Source: Stenopsyche tienmushanensis (taxonomy: Eukaryota; Arthropoda; Insecta; Trichoptera; Stenopsychidae). Taken from it: a DNA stretch of 64,000 nt. The notes below the pieces were generated by a model that saw only the letters and a list, made by a program, of their open reading frames with translations, did not search any database and was not told the DNA's origin. Positions 21,600-33,796 of the stretch are shown one piece after another. The stretch is taken from positions 2,824,627-2,888,626 of the forward strand of contig WACJ01000513.1 of the NCBI GenBank assembly GCA_008973525.1, read 5' to 3'. A program made the translations under genes and the position numbers. Position 1 is the stretch's first letter; every line of letters starts with the position of its first letter.

Positions 21600-21835
21600 T
21601 TATTCATAAACATTGTAAAAAATAAGGCCAAAAAATGACTTTTTTTTACACAAACGCCTTTTTGTAAAATTGAAAATATTTTATTTCTTTGAGCTAGAAA
21701 CTATATTTTTTTTTATTTTAGATGATTAAAAGGGTTGAAATGGTGTCAACCAGGACACATCTCTGTTTTACCCCTTACACTTAACCAGCCTGTAATTTTT
21801 TAAATTTGTATCTATTGCGTTGGTCTAATTTTGAT
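21600..21835 (+). repeat. Family T repeat, copy 2
   Basis: Contains GATTAAAAGGGTTGAAATGG and TGTCAACCAGGACAC, then AACCAGCCTGTAATTTTTT. Near-identical blocks occur at 46.65 kb in the same orientation, and at 1.3 and 38.45 kb in reverse. Confidence 0.6.
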
Positions 21836-21839
21836 CGAA

Positions 21840-23055
21840 AATGAAGAAACGACATTATTTATGGGACGGCCTTATGGAAACACATTTGGTTAACATGGCA
21901 GCTCGCGGCGCGCACCATGAGGTGACATCTGGCGAGGGAAACAATCAAGTCGGTCCCTCCCATCAAGTGCCAAGTTTCCCCAGGGGGCGAAGCCTCGCCC
22001 AAGAACGTCGAACTTTATGGTTTCGTCCAAATCTTAAAAGCAAATCAGAAATGTGTTTAAGTTTAATAAGTCGGAATATTCTTGCCGATGTTTGAAATTA
22101 TTGTTTATTTATGAGCAGAGTTTGTACCGGCAGTTTGGCGCCCCCACGACTGACCCCCCCGGGCCACCCAGCCGCGGGGTCTTCGTCTTATGAATGCCAC
22201 CCCCGCGCCGAACTACATTCGTCTTGGGGAAACTTTTAAGAATTTGTCGTTTACCGACTAGAACGAGCCTTGTTTTCATATCCGAGGGAAAATTATTAAG
22301 AGATTATCCACCGTGATAAACTCGGCGTGTATACGGCGGTAGGTGAATACCAGCACAACGACCACCGAAATCTTATATTACCATTGCCTGTATTTATATT
22401 TTCGACACGACTGGATCGAATATGACACGACCGGCGGAGTGCGCCCTGTGCATACAAATGATTGGAAGTTGCGTGCAATAAATTGCACTCACAATGTCGT
22501 CGCGTTTAATTAACGATCGTTGATTGACGCGGTTTTTACATTAGTCAACCAATTCGTACCCAATACACGTTCGAATGCAAAAACTTGAAATTGACAAAAT
22601 TGCACACTCACCATGGAAAAAAATCAATTGTGAAACAATTATCCGTTGGGCGTTTTCTGTACGGGCGCAAATGCATTTTTAAATCAATTTTTTTACCACA
22701 AAATACAACAGCTTGCTCTGTGTTGCATCATGACTTTCAATATATTTTTGATGCCCTTAAATTTACTAACCAATATCGGCAGTATGAAATCGTTAGAACG
22801 GTCGTGAAGGCTGTTGATTTAGGAAATATTGAAAATTTTCATTGGGGACTGTTGTTTATGTCAGGGGACTGTGTATTTAAATGGAAAAAAGCTGTTTTAA
22901 TAACAAATATAATATGACACAGATTTCGTACTCTTCTTCATCGATCTTATTAATTAAGCTCACATATTAATATATCTCATATTTGACCTGTTATAGAACA
23001 AAGAACTGATGCCAGGGGACTATTTAATTGAATATCATTGGAATGTTGCACAAAA
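21840..23055. other. Unassigned; GC-rich patch at 22,110-22,240
   Basis: Frames 21,841-22,095 and 22,585-22,917 (plus) are not recognisable. The patch at 22,110-22,240 is strongly C-rich compared with everything around it (GCGCCCCCACG, CCCCCCGGGCC) and has no repeat partner here. Confidence 0.4.
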
Positions 23056-23059
23056 TTTA

Positions 23060-24190
23060 ATTAAACTACGCTATGTTTGCTGTGCATAGGCAATATTCAA
23101 GATATCACAATGATGTCCATCAAAGAACTGCAAGTAAACAAAACCAAAGGTAGCAATGGAAAAAGAAAACAATGGATAAGTGACGAGACATGGGACGTGA
23201 TTGAAGCAAGAAACCAGCTGAAATCAAAAGGCTTGACCGCCACTCTAAGTATAGAACAGCACGCAGTACTATGCAAATCTATCCAGAGACTATGTTGACG
23301 AGACAAAAAAAATATATAAACAAGATTTGCCAAGAGATTGAATCCAATTCGCAAAATGCTCTAACTAGTGACCTCTTCAAAAAGGTCAATCTGCTCACAA
23401 AATATTTCAAAGCCAAAAAATGGACCATTGAAAACGACGACGGTTCACTGATAAGTCTAAGGAGATGGAAATCTTACTGTGAAAACCGATCACAATCCAT
23501 AGAAAATTCATCAATACTACAACTGCCACACACAAAAGAACCCAACATCGTGTATAAGGAGACACTAAGGGCCATTAAAAAGCATAAAAATAATAAAACT
23601 CCAGGACCCGATAGCATCAGAGCAGAGATCCTTAAATATATTGGAGAAGACGGATGTGACGAGACACTGCAAGCGCCCAAATGAATGGATCAACTCTACA
23701 ATTATCCCTATACACAAAAAGGGTTCAACAAGCAAATGCGAAAATGATCGAACAATTTCTCTAATTGGGCATGCCATCAAAATAACGCTACACATTCTAC
23801 AGGATAGGTTGAAATACTTCACAGAATGGCAAATACCAGGATTTGTGAAAGGACGAGGAACCCGGGAACAGATCATGAATATTAGAATGCTTATCGAATC
23901 CCGAGAGTTCAATATTCCCATGATGCTCTGTTTCTTGGATTGCACAAAAGCCTTCGACCGCGTAAGATGGGATACTCTGCGGAATGTGCTTGTAGAAATG
24001 AGAGTCACCTTATAAAAATGATCATATATATAGTATAAATATAAATTGACGATACCCTGTCAGAGTGCTTTAAAACCGAAAAGGGGTTAAGACAGGGTTG
24101 ATTCCGTCTCCATTGCTTTTTAATATATACGGGGAATATATAATGAGACGTGTACTGGATGGCTGGGAAGGAGGGATCTCAAAAGACTAT
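23060..24190 (+). pseudogene. RTE-like reverse transcriptase relic
   Basis: Successive plus-strand frames carry an ordered set of non-LTR retrotransposon blocks: KRKQWISDETWDVIEARNQL in the linker after the endonuclease; KKHKNNKTPGPDSIRAEILK at the start of the polymerase; WINSTIIPIHKKG and NDRTISLIGHAIKI; GFVKGRGTREQIMNIRMLIE; and FLDCTKAFDRVRW with the first catalytic Asp. Further on, FKTEKGLRQG is followed by a stop, then SPLLFNIYGEYIMRR in another frame. The order and wording fit the RTE/BovB lineage. The YADD active-site block, the thumb and the whole endonuclease are absent, and frames change near 23,290, 23,670 and 24,100. Opposite-strand frames here are shadows. Confidence 0.88.
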
Positions 24191-24194
24191 TTAA

Positions 24195-25460
24195 CTGGTA
24201 TCTATGCATTCCGAACGTTCATGTGAAACTCCCTAATAAATCACAATAATAGTTATTATTTAAGTTTTAAATTGCGATTAAATTAAACATTTTTACAATA
24301 AGAATAAAAATTAATATTGAATAATATGATGATCGAAATTAAATGGATGTCTGTTTGTATGTTTGTTTGTTCCGCAATAATACATGCTGCATATTTCTAT
24401 TATTAAATTTCTCTTCTACAGATTGACTGTCGATCGCTTTTGCATGTTTATCGCAGAATTAAATGTGTGTTTGTCTGTTTGGTGTGCGATTTTTTCGATA
24501 AAAACTCGAATAAAATGTGTTATATTATGTGTTGCGCTTTGTTTAATTATGTTGTGCGCAAGCGGGATGTGTGGAAATCACATTTCAATTAGTCCAATTT
24601 AATTGTCCCCCATTTTATGTCCCTCAGGAGCTTGGAGTGGCACTTTCGGTTGGCGTTTAGGTCGTCTTCCGCGCTAACTATCCATGTCCACGTTTTACTT
24701 CCTCCTCGTTACGATCGTCGGATCACATATCCATCCCATGACACGATCTATTGGCATGTCAGCGTCGATAACCACCGACATTAATGTACCGTGAAATGGA
24801 ATTTAAAAGCCTCATCCCCTAGAGCATTTAATATGTAACAGATGGTTCGATAGAGGGATGATATAACAAAGAGACTGTCACTCGTCGGGGCCAGTGGCAT
24901 TTTAAGCATTGCAATTCAAATTCTATTAAAATTTATTCCAGACTTATTAAACTTATTCAATGCGGTTGACACTTGCGCTTTTAGACCAAATAAAGGAGAG
25001 CCAACTTTTCGGGTTGGTTCAAATTAAATCCCAATCGATTCTACGTTGGCGCTTAATTAGCTTCAAGTATTCCATTGGAGAGATTAATGCAGCATCACAT
25101 ATATGAGTAATTTGGACGGAGTTTAACTGGCATATGGACCGGTTTGGGACTATTCGATTTGGAGCTCGCATGAGCTCGAGAGCCAGTTCTATGTTGGAGC
25201 AAAGAAAAATGAAAACTCTGTCACAGTCTGTTGGAAACTAATATCCTGATACTTTTACACGACCATACATGGACGTTCGTATGTGAGATGACAAAAGAAG
25301 CCAACTTGTATAGTCGAAGTTTCGATTCACGTGTACTCGCCAACCTCCATTCAAACATTTCCTTTTATTGATGACTCTAACGAACACGATGGATTCTAGC
25401 AGCGTTTTGCAGTGGCTTTAAAAAAATAGTCTTGGTTGGTTCTCAAACTTTGACCAAATG
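24195..25460. other. Unassigned, probably unique sequence
   Basis: A plus-strand frame at 24,384-24,602 is not recognisable. From about 24,600 to 25,400 the sequence is more balanced in composition and shows no partner in the window. Confidence 0.4.
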
Positions 25461-25463
25461 CAG

Positions 25464-25832
25464 CATTTCAATAGGGACGCTCAAAATTTATTATATTATA
25501 GCGGCTATTAAAGCAATATCTATCAAATATATTTTTTTATAGAAATAGTAATTTGCGCATTGTGTGATTTTTATCTTCGCCACAATCGTTCTGCTGAGTC
25601 GCTTATTCAACGCTTGATGCTCAAATTTGAATAAAACAAATCGATAGATAATCAGCCTATATTCATACGCAAGGTCTGCTGAAAACATCGCTGCTGTACA
25701 TGAGAGTGTACGGAAATATCCGAGGCAGTCAATTTATCATCGCGACCTCCCAAAATTAATAAGTAGATATCTTGAACATAATTTATTTTATTTACATTTA
25801 AAAATTGAGCGTCCTTATTAAAATACCCTATA
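25464..25832 (+). mobile_element. Tc1-like miniature element (family A copy 4)
   Basis: Left end ATTTCAATAGGGACGCTCAA; right end, in reverse, TAGGGTATTTTAATAAGGAC. Contains AATCAGCCTATATTCATACG and GCTGAAAACATCGCTGCTGT, shared with the copies near 28.2, 44.05 and 54.5 kb. A reverse frame at 25,652-25,837 is incidental. Confidence 0.75.
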
Positions 25833-26044
25833 CACATTCCATACCAGATTATTTCTGTAAAATAAAATAATGATTTCTTCTCATAAATTAATTGGTTCTT
25901 TTTATTGTGTACATAGTAAATTGGAGACTATTACATATTGATTAAAATCAGGTGATTAGATAAAAGCGAATCTTCATTTGTAATGCACGCAGCGTGCCAC
26001 ACGTTCATCACTTGATACAATGCTATCATCAATGTCGAAGGTGG
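25833..26044 (+). repeat. Repeat D, copy 1 (flank shared beyond the Tc1-like end)
   Basis: This 212 bp matches 28,398-28,610 closely, including CGATTTCTTCTCATAAATTA (one base differs), GGAGACTATTACATATTGAT and ATACAATGCTATCATCAATG. A shorter version adjoins family A copy 8 at 41,601-41,667. Confidence 0.8.
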
Positions 26045-26049
26045 CTATA

Positions 26050-26203
26050 AGTTTCACCAAAAACTTGCTACCGAATACGTGCCATCAAGCAAAGTTGCGG
26101 CAGACAGTTGAACAATGTTATGTTATAACAAGTTGATATCTTACATATAAAATATTTTATTTGCATTTAAAAACTGAGCGTTTTTATTGAAAGACCTTGT
26201 ATT
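26050..26203 (+). mobile_element. Tc1-like fragment (family A copy 5)
   Basis: Right-hand part only: CCGAATACGTGCCATCAAGC, a remnant of coding sequence, then ATTTTATTTGCATTTAAAAA and CTGAGCGTTTTTATTGAAAG. The left end is missing. Confidence 0.6.
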
Positions 26204-26409
26204 ATAGTTGAAAATAACTCTAATAACGCTCACATTCTGCAGTCTTAATGTGTTCTAATGTAAGTATTTACGTTAATCATACCGCTCCCATGTGTTCATC
26301 AAGTTGATCACGCTCGCACACGGGTTCGTTTTGTTATCGGACCGCGGTGATACTGCGCAATTGCATTAAAGTGGTCGGGTACTGATAGAAATTCTGTTTT
26401 TATTTATAG

Positions 26410-26693
26410 ATAGAGAGCTTACAGCTATGATTCTGCGGGAAGAACATCTTCCCACAGCCAAAGCTAAATTATTTTTATACAATGCATGCATTAGATTGTA
26501 TTTGCAAAATAAATAGACACATTAAAAGCATTGCGCCAAGTATACTTAAAAATTGAATTTAAGAAACAATATGCCCAATAAATTAAGGAGTTTTGAATTT
26601 AACTTCTTAAGCGTTACGAAGACTTTCATCGTGATTTTGACATGTCCCGGAGACTGCCCTGAGAGCGCCCCTGTTCCAGCATCCACGCAACAA
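26410..26693 (+). mobile_element. LTR fragment (family M) before a primer site
   Basis: Ends CCACGCAACA immediately before the primer site. Contains TGCGGGAAGAACATCTTCCC, the counterpart of a block in the family L LTR at 59.7 kb, and an AATAAAT signal at 26,509. The left boundary is uncertain. No gag-pol follows. Confidence 0.55.
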
Positions 26694-26708
26694 TGGTGTC
26701 AGAAGCGG
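26694..26708 (+). other. LTR-retrotransposon primer binding site (tRNA-Leu type)
   Basis: TGGTGTCAGAAGCGG sits one base after the LTR terminus CAACA. The first 12 bases match the complement of a tRNA-Leu 3' end plus CCA, from memory. Confidence 0.7.
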
Positions 26709-26709
26709 T

Positions 26710-28008
26710 ATATCGTTTAAAATGCATTTTAGCTGCTTATGGTGTTTGAGAATCGCCGATTTTCTGCACAAATATTAAGCATACATAAGATAAATATTCG
26801 AGTGTGAAATTAAAGCAATCCGCCGTGCGCAATCGCGCGCTCTAAGCCCAACAATTGGCCGCAAGCTGAGCCGTTTTTAAATTTAGAAATAAATTAAAAT
26901 TTCAAGTTCCATATTCGTGGTTATATTAAGTCCAATTTACTTGGAGCCGAGAGCTTTTTTCCAATTAAAACGGAATTTCGCAAAATCCCTCCGCGGTGTA
27001 ACAAAAGTGCAATTCTAGCAGAATCGTTGTTTTTATTACCCGCCGGACTGCAAGTTGAGATTACGGAATACATTCTGAAATTGAATTCCCTCTTGTTTAC
27101 GTATATATGGAAAATGAGAGGATGAGGAAGGACCTCCTGCGAGGCTTAGCTCCGAAGATCTGTCTTTTTGCCGCCAAATTAAATGGTCGCAAATGAGCTT
27201 TTCGACAGCTTTCATCAGGGCTCGATGCTTTGATATTATGTCGAAAAGACCATCGGCATAGCAAGTATTTTGCTTAATCCAAATCGACCCGGGTCCTGCT
27301 TTTCCATGCTTATTTGACAGTCGAAAACAAAATTGAACAAAGTGCTATTATTCCATCAACACCCTAATCATTGTAATGCGACTTATAACTCGCAGATTTC
27401 CAAATCCTTTGTTCACAATCGGCTATACGTATTTTTTGTATATACATTTTTGACACAATCCTAAATCTAATATAATCTCCTGTTGCGACAACAACGTCCA
27501 ATCTGGAGCTAGAGAGGGGATTAGCATCATCGGACAAATACATTTCATCATATTAGATATACAATTGTCATATAGCAAGTTCGCTTATATCATTCATGGG
27601 GGTAAGAACTGGGATTGACCGATGACGCTCAAACTTTATCCAGACATTTATATATATATATATAACAGTTTTAATAAATAAAGCTATTGATTTTCATCAA
27701 AAGCATTGAGCTTTTAAGATGCAACTGTCAAACCACCGATAACGACATAAATGTAAACATTTGTGATGAAATTGAATTTTTTTCATTAATATCATAACAA
27801 TGGAAGTAACTCGGATAATAACACCACTCCAGTAGAATATACGTGGCATCATATAAGTGCCAGTCAAAGTTAAAAATTAACTTCCTTATATATTTTATTT
27901 CGTATTTCATTCATCTCTCTGTGTTCTTCTACGAACCGATGGTAAACGAACTCAAGGGGGCGGTCTATTGATATCATATGTGTTAAGTTATCATATTAAA
28001 AATAATAT
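26710..28008. other. Unassigned, 1.3 kb
   Basis: No gag-like frame follows the primer site. A (TA)n run lies at about 27,650-27,664. A reverse frame at 27,728-27,910 is unrecognisable. No other partner was seen. Confidence 0.4.
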
Positions 28009-28009
28009 T

Positions 28010-28397
28010 TACAGACGATTAAATTTTTTCAGGTTATAGCGGCCATTTTATTAAAGCAAACAATATCAAATTTATTATAAATTATTTAATAGTATATGGC
28101 AAATTATTTAAAAGATTACAATGATTAAAAAAGTGCACAAATTATTAAGTTTTATTATCAAAATCAATGCCATTCGACGTTTGATGGCCAAATTTGATTA
28201 AACAATTCGATAGATAATCAGCCTATACTCATACGCAAGGTCTGCTGAAAACATCGCTGCTGTGCATGAGAGTGTAAGGAAATATCCGAAGCAGTCAATT
28301 TATCATCGCGACCTCCCAAAATTAATAAGTAGATACCTTGAATATAATTTATTTCATTTACATTTAAAATTTGAGCGTCCTTATTAAAATACCCTAT
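28010..28397 (+). mobile_element. Tc1-like miniature element (family A copy 6)
   Basis: Contains GGTTATAGCGGCCATTTTAT, then the same CAGCCTATACTCATACGCAA block as copy 4 and the right end TTGAGCGTCCTTATTAAAAT. The right 200 bp is about as close to copy 4 as the shared flank that follows. Confidence 0.75.
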
Positions 28398-28610
28398 ACA
28401 CATTCAATACCAAATTATTTTTGTAAAATAAAATAACGATTTCTTCTCATAAATTAATTGGTTCTTTTTATTGTGTACATAGTAAATTGGAGACTATTAC
28501 ATATTGATTAAAATCAGGTGATTAGATAAAAGCGAATCTTCATTTGTAACGCACGCAGCGTGCTACACGTTCATCACTTGATACAATGCTATCATCAATG
28601 TCGAAGATGG
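28398..28610 (+). repeat. Repeat D, copy 2
   Basis: Second copy of the 212-bp sequence at 25,833-26,044, again immediately right of a family A element. Similarity stops just after ATCAATGTCGAAG in both. Confidence 0.8.
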
Positions 28611-29063
28611 ATATATATCTATATGCATGATGATGTGATAAAATTTAATTTTGCAGACATTCATTGAGTTTCATCGCCGAGATGTTCATCTAGCTGCCCG
28701 CAAGAAATGAGCAGTCTCCGACCGCATCATCAGAAATAGCATGACCAACCCTCGCGCCCCACAGTTTACAAGCAGTCGTGAGTGACTTGCGGGACAGATG
28801 TCATCGACATGTGTGTATATGTGTGTGTCCCTCTCTTCACAAGTCTATTTTGATTGACGTGTTATTTTCGGGCTTTACGCCACTTTGCACAAGTTTCAGT
28901 CGGATTAGCGTTCCGACATTTCAACCCTCGATGGGACGCGTGTTATGCGCCCGAATCATAAGGCCTCTTTATACAATGCTAAAAAATATCAACCAATTGA
29001 TTTTTTCAAATTTGCATTCATTGGAGATTGATGCCAGAATCAGATTTTTTTTGGGTCTTTTTT
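28611..29063. other. No recognised feature
   Basis: A plus-strand frame at 28,778-29,065 (95 codons) has no recognisable similarity and no partner. Confidence 0.4.
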
Positions 29064-29064
29064 A

Positions 29065-29260
29065 GGTAAAACTCCTAGCGATAATTGGTCGGAAAGAGGA
29101 AAATAATCATTTATGGTATCTCCGTCTCTGTATCGTAGGCATGATATGCGCATGCGCAAACCTCATGCTCATGTTTAAACATAGCATAAAGCAACCACTA
29201 GACCAGTAGCTTACCTTATTTATTATATATTACACACACATTTCATATAACATTCTCTAA
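29065..29260 (+). repeat. Family U repeat, copy 3
   Basis: Contains AATTGGTCGGAAAGAGG, GCGCATGCGC, AGCATAAAGCAACCACTAGA and TTTATTATATATTACACACA in the order seen in the other copies. Confidence 0.65.
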
Positions 29261-30265
29261 GCGTATTCGTTTGAATTCTTCTTCAAGCTTACAAATCAAC
29301 GCCATATTTTATGTAGCGAGTCTCACATTATAAACATTAAATCGGCTCGTATTTATCCAAGTGCTAATTAAATATCAAAACGTCTACGTCGACAATATTT
29401 TAATCACTTCCCTAAGCCACTCGCAGTTTAGTCGGGTCGAATTTGAATCAAAGTAGACGAGCTATTGTCGCATATGGCTGCAGCTTTTTTGTATTAAAAT
29501 GGGATCAGTGAATATTCCCTTAAGGACTGACTGAAAGGATTTACCAAGGGATTAGTGCCCATGCTACCTCCCTTTTTTGACACTCCAATAGAATAGACTT
29601 TAACGGGGATGTTATAATAGCGTTATCGTGTCGCAACACGAACAGGGGGCAGGATACATACCCAAAGTACAAAACGTATTATTGCCATACTCCACTCGTC
29701 TTAATTAATCCCCTCTACATTGATATGCACATGTGCCTATGTGCATATTGATGACTCAGAAATGTTAGTATGCCATACTTTGATCGAAAAAAATCAATGC
29801 TCAAAAATGCTAAGATACGATATATCGTCGATTATAAAATTAAGGAAACTGCAAACAATGATTTTAAAAAATGCCAAAAAATATCAGCCTCCTAAACCGG
29901 TCGAATTTGTAATTCAATCGTATTGGTTGCAAATCTGCAGAAATGTGAAGAATAATCATATTTTTAAAAGACATTTACGTTATAAAAAACCATGCTAGCC
30001 CAATAAATACGCCAATTTTAAGAAAATTTGAACGAAAACTCATCGAAAAGAACTTGTGAAAAAAAAATCAAAACTCTCCAATAAGCCAACTTATTGAAAA
30101 AGTGTTGCGTGCGGTATTTTTAGAGTTAAATAGTATCTTAAACGCGAACAGACAGACATACATTTGGTGTGTGTATCCACATGGATGAATTTGTAAATGT
30201 TGAGCTTTTGAGACAATGACAATGCAATTTAACGCATTCCGGTCGGGTTACACATATGTGCGGCT
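29261..30265. other. Unassigned, 1.0 kb
   Basis: A plus-strand frame at 29,720-29,998 (92 codons) begins with a Cys/His-rich stretch but has no known domain pattern. No repeat partner seen. Confidence 0.4.
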
Positions 30266-30269
30266 TTAA

Positions 30270-30345
30270 TCTTTTAACTGACATTGAATTCAGATACATT
30301 ATTAAAATTGATGGTTTATTTAGGGTTGTCTCAATTTACTGATAA
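30270..30345 (-). repeat. piggyBac-related end fragment
   Basis: TTAATCTTTTAACTGACATT resembles the left terminus of the 9.24 kb piggyBac, and GTTTATTTAGGGTTGTCTCA about 40 bp inside matches that element's 9,519-9,538. The bulk of the element is absent. Confidence 0.5.
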
Positions 30346-30529
30346 TACGAGGCGATTCAAATATAAGCGGGAATTTTGCTGAACAAATTTATTTGTAATA
30401 ATTTTTTTGATTCAAGTCACAAATGAAGCAATTTGGATTTGAATGAATTTTTCTATATAATTCACTTCCTTAAAAATACATTTATTCCATCGGATAGGAA
30501 GATTCTTGATCTCGACACTGAAAAAATAA

Positions 30530-30655
30530 AGCGAGACATAGCATCCACTGTTGCGCAACGCGTAATTATTCGTTTTCATTTAAGCAGCCTTAGCATCATC
30601 TAGCAGCAGTCCGTCTGTCACGTAGAAAATCAAATAATAAATACCTTTCGAGTCC
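30530..30655 (+). repeat. Repeat V, copy 1
   Basis: About 105 bp with about ten mismatches to 63,835-63,950; shares TGTTGCGCAACGCGTAATTA and GTTTTCATTTAAGCAGCC. An AATAAAT occurs at its right end. Class unknown. Confidence 0.65.
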
Positions 30656-30829
30656 CCTAAAATACCGTAGTCATTACTTTTCCGAGAGACTGAGTTTTTC
30701 GATTTTCAAATATTTGGGCCCAATCAACAGTCAAAGTAGCATCATTTTTGATTTCACGCCTTCATTTAAGAGAAAACGTATAATTATGCGTGGCCTAACA
30801 GAGGATGCTACTTCTCGCTCACTCATGAC

Positions 30830-31454
30830 TAGGGAATCCAATCCTGAGCCAAAATTTCAATCCCGGGATTTCGGGATTGCATTACACCATCCCGGGATCC
30901 CAGGATCGGGATTTTCAATAGTTTGAGAAATAACATTGATAAACTTGATCAAAAAATACTAATTAATCCATTTGTTTAATATAAAAAATAGCTTGAAGGT
31001 AAAAGAATTTTATTTATTTTTCCCGACAAATTATTTATTTCCATCGCTGCAGATAAATACTTATACACTATAATACTTTGATGTGATTCGTAATTATATT
31101 ACGGAGGAATACAAAAATTCTGAAGCCCGTATCTATTATATTTCATATTGATATTCTCATTATTAGAGTCGAGTGTAGTAAATACATCACCGGTAGGAAA
31201 AAATTAATATAACAATTCAAAATACATATATGTTCTCTATTTATGTATACATAGATTAGACAGTAACTGCCCGTAGGCGTCGTCTAAGTACGCCAATTAG
31301 TAGTTACGTCACTGTTTCCAAGCGGCCAGATTTCGGCGGGAATGTCTCGATTTAGTAGCCTTCATTGTGCTGATGAGGTGAACGATTTCTGATAGATAAA
31401 AATTTCAATCCCGAGCACCTAAAACTGTCCGAGATCCCGGGATTGGATTCCCCA
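30830..31454 (-). mobile_element. Family R non-autonomous element, copy 3 (both ends)
   Basis: Reverse orientation. Begins TAGGGAATCCAATCC and ends GGGATTGGATTCCCCA, so both termini are present with one changed base. The core includes AAATACATCACCGGTAGG, CGATTTAGTAGCCTTCATTG and CGCTGCAGATAAATAC. The 8 bp outside each end do not match, so no target duplication is seen. The 30,714-30,926 frame over its left end is incidental. Confidence 0.8.
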
Positions 31455-31735
31455 CCCGCGGGCTTAAATCTGATTTTTAAAAAATCCAGATTATGTTTTT
31501 AAAGAAATCGTTGTAATAAGAACAGGTTTAATTGCGTTGTAAACATCATTCAATGGGTTCTTACGCGATAATTGCGAAAGACAATGCTAAGCGTAAGCCG
31601 ACAGGAATGTGTTAATTAAAAATGCATTCATGCTTGTAATGTAACCACCAATCCGTTATAAATCCAAGATGTATTTAATAAGATGAACTATTTTTATCAT
31701 TAAAACAAAACTTAATGCCAAAAAAAATAATTTAG

Positions 31736-32018
31736 TGTAGCTTGGGCGAAATGTCATGCCCATACAATGGCGCTGTTGACCTGTGTATATTAAATTCGCC
31801 AGATTAACATCGAAATATTTTGTGTTGTCGTGCACCGTTGTCAGTTCGAATGTGACACGCACGCGGTAGAATTCGGAAGAGTCGTCGAATAGCCTTAGAT
31901 GCAGGAAGACATCCTTCCCGCGGTCAGATCTCTCTCTCTCTCTTTTCATCAATAAAGAAATCAACTAAGACGAGTATTTCTATTTGGCATCCGATCACTT
32001 TCGCTCCATCACGTTACA
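31736..32018 (+). mobile_element. LTR, family L copy 2, with primer site attached
   Basis: Starts TGTAGCTTGGGCG and ends CACGTTACA, the TG...CA pattern of an LTR, giving 283 bp. It contains CAATGGCGCTGTTGACCTGT, AAATTCGCCAGAT, GACATCCTTCCCGCGG, a CT microsatellite (31,931-31,944) and AATAAAG at 31,952. The primer site follows one base later. The minus frame 31,656-31,964 is a shadow. Confidence 0.7.
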
Positions 32019-32019
32019 T

Positions 32020-32034
32020 TGGTGTCAGAAGCGA
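32020..32034 (+). other. LTR-retrotransposon primer binding site (tRNA-Leu type)
   Basis: TGGTGTCAGAAGCGA directly follows the LTR terminus TTACA. It shares its first 13 bases with the site at 26.69 kb. No gag or pol sequence is recognisable downstream. Confidence 0.7.
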
Positions 32035-32039
32035 GATGT

Positions 32040-33794
32040 TAAGTGATCATCCATTTCCGGATATTTGTTCTATCTGTTGAGCCATTGGACTCTTATTAAT
32101 TCTAATCAAATTCGAGACAAATGTGACTGCTTAGCTCTGACAGGTTATACAGAGATTGATGTCATAAATTTGACGTTATATCGATGGCTTGGTTAACATT
32201 TTCGTCATGAGATTAATCGGTTAACGAGACTCGTACGAGGAGTCCAGAGGGATGTAAATAAGTAACGAGCTACGAGCTTTAAAATACTTGGGGGCACACC
32301 TCGATAGGTCTCGCCAAATTGAGTACTTATTAAAATTTCACGATAAGCTATTAGCAAAAGGGCTGAGTGTGTTCATAAACAAGTAGTGGATACTGCTATT
32401 ACCGCCTGCAACTAGGGTAGTTTAGGGCGGACGGAAGACGGAGGGTTCGGTCGCGAATGCTCCTAATGTTCGCGAAAATCGCATCAACCCTAATTTCGAG
32501 GGGTAAACAAGGGTGGATTGACTTCAACTTTGGGTTATACAAAATTAAGAGAGAGGGAAATATTGCGGAAAGGGTGGCGGCAGCGAGAGACGAGTGTATA
32601 AACGCCGACCGAGGGTGGAGGCCCTAATTAATTCACTTTAAGTCACCTTTTAATTATGATTTGATAATCGCATTACGAGCTGTTATATAATGGATTAATG
32701 ACGCTCTTGCCACACTTAGGAAATCCTCGGGCGTGTAACACTTTCGGGATGAAGCTGTGTCGTCGACGGGAAGCGACTTTGCTTTCATCCTTGATTTGTC
32801 AACATATTGTATCGATGGATGCAATGATTAAAATTTAGTATTGTGTGATTTTTTCCAATCTCCATTACTTAAACCATTGAAAAATGAGTCAATAGCGAGA
32901 TACAATGTCGAATATTGACTTCGTTAGTTTTGGAACTGAACATTTTATTTTTAACAATATAAAAATCTGTTGCGTATAAATAATGTTTAACAATAGTTTT
33001 GCCAATACAATAACTTACAAAGATGTTTCCGTCAATGTGTCTGGACATAAACTGAGCTCAAACATTAGGCCTCAAAATAAACGAATACATTCGGGTCCTT
33101 CTAATATATCATAGCCTAACATAATCATCATAATATTTACCTTTTTAAAATCAGACTTTGTATGTAAGTATTGATGTAAGGGTAGTGTTTTTTGCCTCGA
33201 CATGAGTGCACATTAAATTTATTGTGTGATCGAAAGTCACATTCTGCACGAGCTAAATTGATGTGCTCGCTTTATAGGTACATTATTGCAGGGCTTTATT
33301 ATTATGGGAACACATAACGCACATCCTGATGATGCATTAAGGGCAACGTGCACTGAATGCATCTTGGATTGCATTCTGGTCGTCGAAGGGGGTGAAGGCG
33401 TCAACTGATGTCACCCCGCACTATTGCGTTTTATTAATTTTAAAACTGCATTTGAAGTTTAAAATTTATTATTTTCAATTTAAAGTTCGCAAGCTGTGAC
33501 CTGACGTCTGCCCCCTTTCGCGTGTCCGATTCGTCTCTGAAGCGGGAGGGAGATGTGATTGTCAATCACAAATTCAATAAGGCACTCATGGAAAATACAA
33601 CAGTTTCGGGTCTCGAAATTGCCTCTACAAAAATATACAATTTAAAGAAAAATATTCAACGCGATTGCGAATTCAATTCGATCAATTAAAAGCTTTCATA
33701 TTCGGCATTTTATTAAAAAAAGACAAATTTGCTGCTATAAAAATGAGAACAATTACAGTAAAAATTACATAAAAATCCTATTATAATATTAATA
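32040..33794. other. Unassigned, 1.75 kb
   Basis: No open frame over 60 codons and no visible repeat partner. From about 32,400 to 32,760 composition is more balanced, with many GGAGGG and GCGA words. Possibly unique host DNA behind an LTR remnant. Confidence 0.4.
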
Positions 33795-33796
33795 TA

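Noticed and set aside
25652..28403. Two similar 61-codon minus-strand frames (25,652-25,837 and 28,218-28,403)
   Set aside because: They look like a conserved small protein, but the similarity is explained by duplicated Tc1-like right ends read antisense.
31656..31964. 102-codon minus-strand open frame starting in a CT microsatellite
   Set aside because: It lies across an LTR in antisense and its start is coded by the microsatellite (RERER).
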